Assembly: GCA_044344715.1 (NCBI GenBank)
Contig: JBIJCI010000072.1
Coordinates: forward strand, 1-5,577
From: F1-60-MAGs027 sp044344715
GTDB lineage: Bacteria; Actinomycetota; Acidimicrobiia; Acidimicrobiales; Ilumatobacteraceae
Length of the DNA: 5,577 nucleotides
Direction: 5' to 3'
Numbering within the stretch: the stretch's first letter is position 1; each line of letters starts with the position of its first letter. Of the stretch, positions 1 to 5,577 are shown piece after piece. The notes beneath the pieces were generated by a model, which was given only the letters and a program-made list of their open reading frames with translations, had not been told where the DNA came from and made no database searches. The position numbers and the translations under genes were made by a program.

Positions 1-2237
1 TCGACGAGGTTCTTGCCGATGTCGTGGACGTCGCCCTTTACGGTGGCGAGCACCAGCTTGCCCTTGCTCGTGGATCCGGCGACCTTGTCCATGTGCGGCT
101 CTAGGTGGCGGACCGCGGTCTTCATCGTCTCGGCGCTCTGCAGCACGAACGGCAACTGCATCTGGCCGGAGCCGAACAACTCGCCGACCTCGCGCATACC
201 GTCGAGCAGCACGTCGTTGACGATCTCGAGTGCCTTCAGCCCGCCGGCCAACGCCTCGTCGAGTTCGGCACCGAGGCCCTCACGGTCGCCGTCGATGATC
301 CGTTGGCGGAGTCGATCGCGCACCGGCCATCCGCTGCGGTCGGGCTTCTCCTGCTTGGCCGACTTCACGCCCTCGAACGCGGTGAGCAACGACTGCAACG
401 GGTTGTAGTCGTCGGTGGTCCTGTCGAAGATGATGTCGCGGCACAGGGTGACGTGCTCGGGCTTGATACGGGCGAGCGGGAGGATCTTGTTGGCATGCAC
501 GATTGCGGCGTCGAGTCCGGCCTTGACGCACTCGTCGAGGAACACGCTGTTCAGTACCTGCCGTGCGGCCGGGTTGATGCCGAAGCTCACGTTGGAGAGC
601 CCCATCACCGTGAGCGCCCCGGGAATCTCCGTCTTGATCCGCCGGATCGCCTCGATGCTCTCGATGCCGTCACGGCGAAGGTCGGCGTCGCCGGTGGTGA
701 GCGGGAAGGTGAGCGGGTCGAAGATGAGGTCGCTGGCCGAGAGTCCGTACCGTTCGACGGCGATCGTGTGGATGCGGTGTGCGATCTGCATCTTCCACTC
801 CACGTCGCGGGCCTGACCTCGTTCGTCGATGAGGAGGCAGATCACCGCAGCGCCGTACTCCTGGGCGAGCCGGAACACACGGTCCATTCGCCGCCCCGGT
901 TCTTCGCCGTCCTCCAGGTTGGCGCTGTTCAGGATGCAGCGGCCGCCGGCCAACTGCAGTGCGGCCTCCATCACCTGCGGCTCGGTCGAGTCGATGACGA
1001 GCGGCACGCTCGCCTGGCTGGCGAAGCGTCCGGCGATCTCGCGCATGTCGACGGTGCCGTCGCGCCCCACGTAGTCGACGCACACGTCGAGTACGTGTGC
1101 ACCCTCGCGGATCTGCTCGTTGGCCATTTTCGTGCACGTATCCCAGTCGGCCGCGAGCATCGCGTCACGGAACGCACGGGAGCCGTTGGCGTTCGTGCGC
1201 TCCCCGATGTAGAGCACGCTGTTGTCCTGTCGCAACGTGACGGGTGAGTAGAGCGACGTGACGCTCGGCTCGTGGAGGGGAGCGCGTCGTGCGGGCGTCA
1301 CGTTCCGAACCGCCTCGACCACCTGGCGCATGTGCTCGGGAGTGGTGCCGCAGCAACCGCCGACCACCGTGATTCCGAGGTCCTGCACGTGGTGGCGGTG
1401 GAAATCGGCGAGCTGGCCGGGTGTCAGGTCGTAGTGCGTGCGTCCGTCGACCACGCTCGGCAACCCGGCGTTGGGTAGCACGCTGATCGGAATCGGTGAA
1501 TGCTGGGCGAGGTGTCGCAGGTGTTCCTGCATCTCGGCCGGTCCGGTCGCGCAGTTGATGCCGATGACGGCGGGCTTCATCGCCAGCAGGGAAGTGAGGG
1601 CCGCTCCGATCTCGGTGCCCACCAGCATGCGACCCGTCGTCTCCATCGTCACCTGCACCTGGATGGGAACCTCGCGTGACAGTGCCTTCATCGCCCGTCG
1701 CCCGCCCTGCATCGCCGCCTTTATCTGCAGGAGGTCCATGCACGTCTCGATGAGCAGAAGGTCGACACCGCCCTCGATGAGCGCGCGTGCATGTTCCTCG
1801 TAGGTGTCGCGGAGGTCGTTGAACGAGATGTGCCCGAGGCTCGGTAGTTTCGTGCCGGGTCCGACGCTGCCCGCCACGTACCGGGGTCGTCCGTCGGACT
1901 CGAAGGAGTTCGCCACTTCCCGGGCGATGCGCGCGGCGGCAAGCGTGATCTCGTGGGCCCGGTCGGCGATCCCGTACTCGGCCAACACGGTGCCGAAGGA
2001 GCCGAAGGTCGCCGTCTCCAGCGCGTCGACACCCACCCGTAGGAAGTCCTCGTGCATCGAGGCGATGACATCGGGACGGGTGATCGCCAGGAGCTCGTTG
2101 CAACCCTCGAGGTGCTGGCCGCCGAAGTCGTCGGCCGAGAGGGCCTTGTCCTGCACGTAGGTGCCGAATGCGCCGTCGAACACGACGACTCGTTCGTTCA
2201 CCGTGTCGAGGTATCCCGGTCGGTTGTTGGCCTGCAT
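1..2237 (-). CDS. metH: Cobalamin-dependent methionine synthase MetH, N-terminal 745 residues (C-terminus outside window)
   Basis: Transfers a methyl group from 5-methyltetrahydrofolate through enzyme-bound cobalamin to homocysteine, making methionine in the cytosol. The minus frame is open from ATG at 2237-2235 to the left edge. Visible domains in order are: homocysteine methyltransferase (about residues 10-305), with DGAFGT near the start and zinc-ligand cysteines C229 (in GINCATGP) and C295/C296 (in GGCCGTTP); pterin-binding domain (about 340-600), opening with IGERTNANGSR (I344); cobalamin cap domain (about 625-720), with MQLPFVLQSAETMKTAV; and the start of the Rossmann B12 domain, with DVHDIG at 736-741. 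H738 corresponds to the cobalt-ligand His759 of E. coli MetH. Family proteins are about 1,150-1,250 residues, so the rest of the B12 domain and the AdoMet reactivation domain should lie beyond position 1. The start is backed by GAGGA five bases upstream. No frameshift or internal stop was seen in the parts translated. Confidence 0.97.
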   Translation of the reverse strand, partial: MQANNRPGYLDTVNERVVVFDGAFGTYVQDKALSADDFGGQHLEGCNELLAITRPDVIASMHEDFLRVGVDALETATFGSFGTVLAEYGIADRAHEITLAAARIAREVANSFESDGRPRYVAGSVGPGTKLPSLGHISFNDLRDTYEEHARALIEGGVDLLLIETCMDLLQIKAAMQGGRRAMKALSREVPIQVQVTMETTGRMLVGTEIGAALTSLLAMKPAVIGINCATGPAEMQEHLRHLAQHSPIPISVLPNAGLPSVVDGRTHYDLTPGQLADFHRHHVQDLGITVVGGCCGTTPEHMRQVVEAVRNVTPARRAPLHEPSVTSLYSPVTLRQDNSVLYIGERTNANGSRAFRDAMLAADWDTCTKMANEQIREGAHVLDVCVDYVGRDGTVDMREIAGRFASQASVPLVIDSTEPQVMEAALQLAGGRCILNSANLEDGEEPGRRMDRVFRLAQEYGAAVICLLIDERGQARDVEWKMQIAHRIHTIAVERYGLSASDLIFDPLTFPLTTGDADLRRDGIESIEAIRRIKTEIPGALTVMGLSNVSFGINPAARQVLNSVFLDECVKAGLDAAIVHANKILPLARIKPEHVTLCRDIIFDRTTDDYNPLQSLLTAFEGVKSAKQEKPDRSGWPVRDRLRQRIIDGDREGLGAELDEALAGGLKALEIVNDVLLDGMREVGELFGSGQMQLPFVLQSAETMKTAVRHLEPHMDKVAGSTSKGKLVLATVKGDVHDIGKNLV

Positions 2238-2242
2238 CGTCG

Positions 2243-2247
2243 TCCTC
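2243..2247 (-). promoter_or_regulatory. Shine-Dalgarno site of metH
   Basis: On the minus strand GAGGA lies five bases before the ATG at 2237. This is good spacing for a ribosome binding site. It supports that ATG, which sits just ahead of the conserved N-terminal part of the homocysteine-binding domain. Confidence 0.6.
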
Positions 2248-2253
2248 AGGCTA
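2248..2253 (-). promoter_or_regulatory. Putative -10 element of metH
   Basis: The minus strand reads TAGCCT at 2253-2248, ten bases before the metH ATG. It fits the TAnnnT pattern common for actinobacterial -10 boxes. Transcription would then begin close to the start codon, leaving a very short leader. No convincing -35 match was found. The same hexamer precedes pepA. Confidence 0.4.
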
Positions 2254-2260
2254 AGACAAG

Positions 2261-2266
2261 TAGGGT
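2261..2266 (+). promoter_or_regulatory. Putative -10 element of the adenosyltransferase gene
   Basis: TAGGGT lies three bases before the ATG at 2270 and nine before the second in-frame ATG at 2276. As a -10 box it would place the transcription start about on 2273-2276, implying a leaderless mRNA starting at the second ATG. Alternatively its AGGG core could act as a weak ribosome binding site for either ATG. The two readings cannot be separated by eye. Confidence 0.35.
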
Positions 2267-2269
2267 CGC

Positions 2270-2827
2270 ATGCTCATGGCACGAGAAAAGGTCTACACCC
2301 GCGTCGGCGACGACGGTACGACGGGTCTTCTGTTCGGCGGTCGGGTGGCGAAGGACTCCGCACTGCCCCGTGCGTACGGAGCCGTCGACGAGGCGCAGGC
2401 GGTGCTCGGGTTGGTGCGCGCGGAGCTTGGTCGCGAGAACGAACTCAACGAGGCCCTGGTGCACATCATGCGCGACCTCTGGGTACTGATGGCCGAGTTG
2501 GCGACGCTGCCCGAGAATCGGCACAAGCTGACCGACGGCAAGTCGCGCACCACCGAGGACATGGTGACGAAGTTGGAGCACATGATCGACTCGCTCGACG
2601 AGAAGTTCACGCCCCCGTCCGAGTTCGTCGTGCCCGGCCAGAACAAGATCGCCGCGCTGCTCGACATGGCCCGCACCGTGGTGCGACGTGCGGAACGGCA
2701 CGCCATCGCCGCCGCACCGGCACCGTCCCAGGCCGGGCCGTACCTCAACCGTCTGAGCGATCTCCTGTGGACGCTCGCCCGTTGGCAGGAAGGCGAATCG
2801 CTGCCCGTTCGCAGCGTGACCGATTAG
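2270..2827 (+). CDS. pduO: PduO-type ATP:cob(I)alamin adenosyltransferase
   Basis: Attaches the 5'-deoxyadenosyl group of ATP to cob(I)alamin, giving adenosylcobalamin (coenzyme B12); family members are cytosolic trimers. The protein has 185 residues, usual for the family. The N-terminal ATP-binding motif YTRVGDDGTTGL (residues 9-20) is followed by FGGRVAKD and AYGAVDE. The C-terminal signature is FVVPGQ, then R135, R139, R140 and E142 in RTVVRRAER, then YLNRLSD (158-164); spacing matches the active-site residues of human MMAB. The usual DELNS-like segment reads DEAQA here. An alternative start at ATG 2276 would remove two residues and still leave the whole conserved region; it may be the true start. 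metH diverges 32 bp upstream, and pepA follows after 22 bp. PduO, CobO and EutT are unrelated folds; this is clearly the PduO fold. The symbol names the family and does not imply a propanediol locus (MMAB and cobA-type names are also used). Confidence 0.95.
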   Translation: MLMAREKVYTRVGDDGTTGLLFGGRVAKDSALPRAYGAVDEAQAVLGLVRAELGRENELNEALVHIMRDLWVLMAELATLPENRHKLTDGKSRTTEDMVTKLEHMIDSLDEKFTPPSEFVVPGQNKIAALLDMARTVVRRAERHAIAAAPAPSQAGPYLNRLSDLLWTLARWQEGESLPVRSVTD

Positions 2828-2836
2828 CCGCACAAC

Positions 2837-2842
2837 TAGCCT
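2837..2842 (+). promoter_or_regulatory. Putative -10 element immediately before pepA
   Basis: TAGCCT ends seven bases before the pepA ATG at 2850, the geometry expected for a leaderless actinobacterial transcript. A weak -35-like GTGACC (2816-2821) lies 15 bp upstream, a short spacer. There is no good Shine-Dalgarno sequence before pepA. pepA may therefore have its own promoter as well as readthrough from the upstream gene. Confidence 0.4.
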
Positions 2843-2849
2843 CGGGACC

Positions 2850-4349
2850 ATGAAACACGCCCAGCTCGTCGTCTCCGTCGCCCGCAATGCCCCGACTGCC
2901 GATGCGATCGGTGTTCCGGTCACGACCGACAAGGCGGTGCCGAGCGAGCTCGGCGTTTCCCGGGACCAACTCGCGGCGGCGGGCTTCGATGGTGCGGTCG
3001 GTCAGACCCTCGTCGTGCCGTCGAGCCGCAAGTCGGTGCTCGTGGCGGTTGGCGTCGGAGCCGGCAACTCGGCCACGGCACACGACCTTCGCAATGCCGC
3101 GGCTGCGCTGGCCCGTGCGGTGAGCAAGCACGCGTCGCTCGCGACGACGCTCGCGTCGGTGGGCAAGGGAGACCGGGCCGAGGTCGCCCAAGCCGTGACG
3201 GAAGGGCTGATGCTCGCCTCGCACCGCTACGGGGCACTCAAATCCGACAAGTCGTTCACCTCCAAACTCACCTCGGCGGTCCTGGTGGTCGACGGGAAGT
3301 CGCTCGGTGCAGCGGCGAAGGGTTCGCGACGCGGATCGGTGATCGGCGAGGCGGCGTGCATGGCACGCGATTTCGCCAACATGCCACCGGCCCACCTCAC
3401 CGCCAAGATCTTCGCCGATCGAGCCAAGGAGATCGCCTCCGAGACCGGACTCGGTGTCGAGGTCTACGACAGGGATCAGTTGCTGGCGATGGGCTGCGGT
3501 GGCTTGGTCGGAGTGAACCGCGGCAGCGTCAACCCGCCGCGGATGGTGAAGCTCACGTACCGGCCGGGTGCCTCGTCGGGCAAGCCGAAGGGTGGCGGCA
3601 AGGGCAAGAAGGCGTCGCCCGCGCACCTCATCATGGTCGGCAAGGGTGTCATGTACGACTCGGGTGGTATCAGCCTGAAGCCGAGCGATCCCTCGCATGC
3701 CCAGATGAAGGCCGACATGAGCGGCGCGGCCGCGGTGCTCTCGGCGATGAGCACGCTGAAGGCGCTCGGCTGCAAGAACCAGGTCACCGCGTACCTGATG
3801 TGCACCGACAACCTTCCCTCGGGGAGCGCCATGGCGATGGGCGACGTGCTCACCATGCGCAACAAGAAGACCGTCGAGATCCACAACACGGATGCCGAGG
3901 GACGTCTCATCCTCGCCGACGGACTCTCGCTCGCGGCGGAGGAGAAGCCCGACGCCATCGTCGACATCGCCACGCTCACCGGGGCGTGCGCACGGGCCCT
4001 CGGCCCGAAGATGTCGGGCGTCATGGGCAACGACGGCGGGTTCGTCCAACAAGTGCTCAACGCCGGTGCCTCGGTCGACGAGCAGGCGTGGGAGCTGCCG
4101 CTCGAGCGGTCGTACCGAAGGTTGCTCGACTCGTACATCGCCGACATGAAGAACGTCGGTGGACCCGATGCCGGGGCGATCACCGCGGCGTTGTTCCTCG
4201 ACGAATTCACCGACGGGCGTCCGTGGGCGCACATCGACATCGCCGGCCCGATGTGGGCCGACTCCGACGCGGGATGGTTGCAACGCGGTGCCACCGGTTA
4301 CGGCACGAGGTTGCTCGTGCAGCTCGCCGAAACCTTCCGTCGCAGCTAG
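2850..4349 (+). CDS. pepA: Leucyl aminopeptidase, M17 family (cytosol aminopeptidase)
   Basis: Removes N-terminal amino acids, preferably leucine-like, from peptides in the cytosol. Family members are hexamers with two metal ions per active site. At 499 residues it is full length (E. coli PepA has 503). A macro-like N-terminal domain (about 1-160) precedes the catalytic domain (about 170-495). Metal ligands are all present: K265 and D270 in VGKGVMYDSGG, D289 in MKADMSGAA, D348 and E350 in NTDAEGR. Catalytic K277 and R352 are also present. Relative to E. coli there is one extra residue between K277 and D289. A Gly/Lys-rich, low-complexity insert occupies about residues 242-258, just before the first metal ligand. 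No signal peptide is visible. The gene follows the adenosyltransferase gene by 22 bp and precedes nnrD by 9 bp, so cotranscription is likely. The ATG at 2850 gives the normal family N-terminus. Confidence 0.96.
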   Translation: MKHAQLVVSVARNAPTADAIGVPVTTDKAVPSELGVSRDQLAAAGFDGAVGQTLVVPSSRKSVLVAVGVGAGNSATAHDLRNAAAALARAVSKHASLATTLASVGKGDRAEVAQAVTEGLMLASHRYGALKSDKSFTSKLTSAVLVVDGKSLGAAAKGSRRGSVIGEAACMARDFANMPPAHLTAKIFADRAKEIASETGLGVEVYDRDQLLAMGCGGLVGVNRGSVNPPRMVKLTYRPGASSGKPKGGGKGKKASPAHLIMVGKGVMYDSGGISLKPSDPSHAQMKADMSGAAAVLSAMSTLKALGCKNQVTAYLMCTDNLPSGSAMAMGDVLTMRNKKTVEIHNTDAEGRLILADGLSLAAEEKPDAIVDIATLTGACARALGPKMSGVMGNDGGFVQQVLNAGASVDEQAWELPLERSYRRLLDSYIADMKNVGGPDAGAITAALFLDEFTDGRPWAHIDIAGPMWADSDAGWLQRGATGYGTRLLVQLAETFRRS

Positions 4350-4358
4350 AACCGAGAC

Positions 4359-5231
4359 GTGCTGCCGCTGCTCCCGCCGCGGCCGGCCGACGCCGACAAG
4401 TCGCGGATGGGACGACTGCTTCTCGTCGCCGGATCCCGGGGTATGGCGGGTGCAGCCGTACTGAGTGCAGAGGCGGCGATGCGCTCGGGCTGCGGGTACG
4501 TATTCGTGGCCACCGTGCGGGAGATCGCACCCGAGCTCACGACCGCACTGCCGTCGGCGATCCTTCGTTGCACGACGGCTCGTGACCGATCGCAATTGAC
4601 GTGGGACGACCTGCCGATGCTCGTGGATGCCGCGCGCGGCGTCGATGCCGTGGTGGTCGGGCCCGGATTGGGCGAAGGTGCCGAGGCATGGCTGGGGGAG
4701 TTCCTCTCGCGCACCGCGGATCGACCGCGGGTGCTCGATGCAGACGCACTGAATGCGATCGCGCGCCGTCGGAGCCTTCTTGCCGCGCTCCATACCGGGT
4801 GCGTGATCACCCCGCACGCCGGTGAGGCGGCACGGTTGCTCGGATGGGGCAACGATCGGGATCGCGTCGAATCATCGCGTCACGCGGCGATCAGTCAACT
4901 CTGCACGATCACGCCTGCGACGGTTGTGCTGAAGGGTCCGGCAACACTGGTCGCGCGACACGGACGTCCGACGTTCGTGAATCCGACGGGCAATTCCGGA
5001 CTTGCCAAGGCGGGGAGCGGCGACGTGCTGAGCGGCATCATCGGGGCACTCATCGCCAGGGGGATGGATGCATACGACGCCGCGATCGCCGGTGTTTGGA
5101 TCCACGGTCGCGCAGCCGATGTCCTCGCGGGCGAAACGGGCGAGGAGTCGTACATCGCGAGCGACCTGGCCCGTGCGCTCGGACGGGCCTTCGCCGACTA
5201 CGCGGCCGCCGTACCTACCACCCTGGCCTGA
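4359..5231 (+). CDS. nnrD: ADP-dependent NAD(P)H-hydrate dehydratase (YjeF C-terminal domain only)
   Basis: Repairs hydrated NADH and NADPH (the S form of NADHX/NADPHX) by dehydration, using ADP in bacterial enzymes. The ribokinase-like fold is recognisable from VVVGPGLG (G101-G105), LDADALN (126-132), ITPHAGEA (150-157), VVLKGPATL, and the nucleotide-binding and catalytic loop AGSGDVLSG with D222. The protein has 290 residues, right for a stand-alone dehydratase. The NAD(P)HX epimerase domain (YjeF N-terminal, NnrE), often fused in front, is absent: the gene starts nine bases after the pepA stop. The start is GTG. It keeps the LPPRPADADK segment typical of the family's N-terminus, which the next candidate (ATG 4407) would lose. 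Only a weak GAG precedes the GTG, so translational coupling to pepA is plausible. The 3' end overlaps the convergent gene on the other strand. Confidence 0.93.
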   Translation: MLPLLPPRPADADKSRMGRLLLVAGSRGMAGAAVLSAEAAMRSGCGYVFVATVREIAPELTTALPSAILRCTTARDRSQLTWDDLPMLVDAARGVDAVVVGPGLGEGAEAWLGEFLSRTADRPRVLDADALNAIARRRSLLAALHTGCVITPHAGEAARLLGWGNDRDRVESSRHAAISQLCTITPATVVLKGPATLVARHGRPTFVNPTGNSGLAKAGSGDVLSGIIGALIARGMDAYDAAIAGVWIHGRAADVLAGETGEESYIASDLARALGRAFADYAAAVPTTLA

Positions 5232-5577
5232 CTGATCCACACCGCATGGACGTTGCGCAGGTGTTGGGGCATCCGTTGCAGGTGGCGCTGAGAGACGGGC
5301 GGCAACACGCGGCGAACCGCACATGCATCACCCAGGCCGTGGGCGATGCCGAACGAGTGAAGTCGTTCGACGGCGCGGCTGAAGATGGTGCCGGCATCGT
5401 CGCGGGCCGCAATGCCCAGGGCGCGGGCCGTTTCGCGGGTGTCGAGTAGGTAGCCGTCGGGGTACTCGTCGAAGCCGGCGTCGATGCGACGCAGCAGCCA
5501 CGTGGCACTCGGCCCGAGCACCGGCAGCCAGAACCACTCCACATAGTCGGATCTGGCGGCGAATCCGACGGCTTCGA
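5198..5577 (-). CDS. Conserved protein of unknown function, possible winged-helix fold (5' end probably outside window)
   Basis: The minus frame is open from the right edge to TAG at 5200-5198, giving 125 visible residues. The composition looks like real protein rather than an antisense shadow. WFWLPVLGPSATWLLRRI is followed by PDGYLLDTRETARALGI, then FSRAVERLHSFGIAH, then AVRRVLPPVSQRHLQRMP and a short tail. This resembles small actinobacterial hypothetical proteins that share the LPVLGPSATWLLRRI and VRRxLPPxxxRxLxRLP patterns, as I remember them; I know no assigned function. The order helix, helix, helix and basic strand would suit a winged-helix DNA-binding domain, but that is inference. 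No membrane segment, cysteine cluster or enzyme motif is evident. A GTG at 5542-5540 is an in-frame start candidate but has no ribosome binding site, and the frame continues upstream with plausible residues (AARSDYVEW), so the true start is probably beyond 5577. It converges on nnrD and overlaps it by 34 bp. Confidence 0.7.
   Translation of the reverse strand, partial: EAVGFAARSDYVEWFWLPVLGPSATWLLRRIDAGFDEYPDGYLLDTRETARALGIAARDDAGTIFSRAVERLHSFGIAHGLGDACAVRRVLPPVSQRHLQRMPQHLRNVHAVWISQARVVGTAAA

Noticed and set aside
105..1247. A 380-codon open frame on the plus strand within metH
   Set aside because: It is the antisense shadow of the MetH pterin-binding and cap domains, whose motifs are clear on the minus strand. 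Its residues (HVG, EHAV, DVEHAV repeats) are typical of reverse-complement translation.
1165..2103. A 312-codon minus-strand frame rich in Arg and Gly
   Set aside because: It is a shifted frame on the same strand as metH. The metH frame carries GINCATGP and GGCCGTTP in this stretch, so this one is not coding.
2238..2269. Cobalamin riboswitch upstream of metH or the adenosyltransferase gene
   Set aside because: Only 32 bp separate the two start codons, far too short for the element, and no B12-box-like sequence is present.
2745..4817. A 690-codon open frame on the minus strand, opposite pepA and parts of its neighbours
   Set aside because: It is rich in Arg, His and Gly, has no recognisable domain, and lies opposite strongly conserved M17 peptidase and NnrD coding sequence. 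Long antisense frames are expected in GC-rich codons with G/C third positions.
5215..5544. A 109-codon minus-strand frame starting MWSGSG at the right edge
   Set aside because: It overlaps the better frame by one-base shift and has a Ser/Thr/Pro/Arg-rich, shadow-like composition. The frame ending at 5198 has clear protein-like motif blocks.
5232..5577. Intrinsic terminator or RNA gene after nnrD
   Set aside because: No GC-rich hairpin followed by a T run was seen on either strand, and the region is occupied by the minus-strand coding frame.

Overview
The window is ordinary-looking chromosomal DNA from a GC-rich bacterium. Codon third positions are overwhelmingly G or C. The genes are tightly packed. 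TAnnnT hexamers a few bases before start codons, with weak or no Shine-Dalgarno sequence at pepA, suggest an actinobacterium. Protein style fits a deep-branching lineage such as Acidimicrobiia, but that placement is an inference, not a demonstration. I see no mobile elements, CRISPR arrays, tRNA or rRNA genes.

Layout. (1) Positions 2237 to 1, minus strand: the first 745 residues of a cobalamin-dependent methionine synthase (MetH). It runs off the left edge just after the cobalt-ligand histidine motif. (2) Positions 2238-2269: a 32-bp divergent gap carrying back-to-back -10-like hexamers. (3) Positions 2270-2827, plus: a PduO-type ATP:cob(I)alamin adenosyltransferase. (4) Positions 2850-4349, plus: an M17 leucyl aminopeptidase (PepA) with all metal and catalytic residues. 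(5) Positions 4359-5231, plus: a stand-alone ADP-dependent NAD(P)H-hydrate dehydratase (NnrD). (6) Positions 5577 to 5198, minus: a protein of unknown function, open at the right edge, whose 3' end overlaps the 3' end of nnrD by 34 bp.

How the genes relate. metH and the adenosyltransferase gene diverge from one short control region and use the two cofactor forms of vitamin B12: methylcobalamin on MetH and adenosylcobalamin made by the transferase. The three plus-strand genes are spaced 22 and 9 bp apart and probably form an operon, with a possible extra promoter directly before pepA. PepA (peptide turnover) and NnrD (repair of damaged NAD(P)H) are housekeeping functions.

I found no convincing new multi-gene system. 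The points most worth following are the divergent B12-linked promoter region, the uncharacterised right-edge protein with its antisense overlap, the split state of the NAD(P)HX repair enzyme, and a Gly/Lys-rich insert in PepA.
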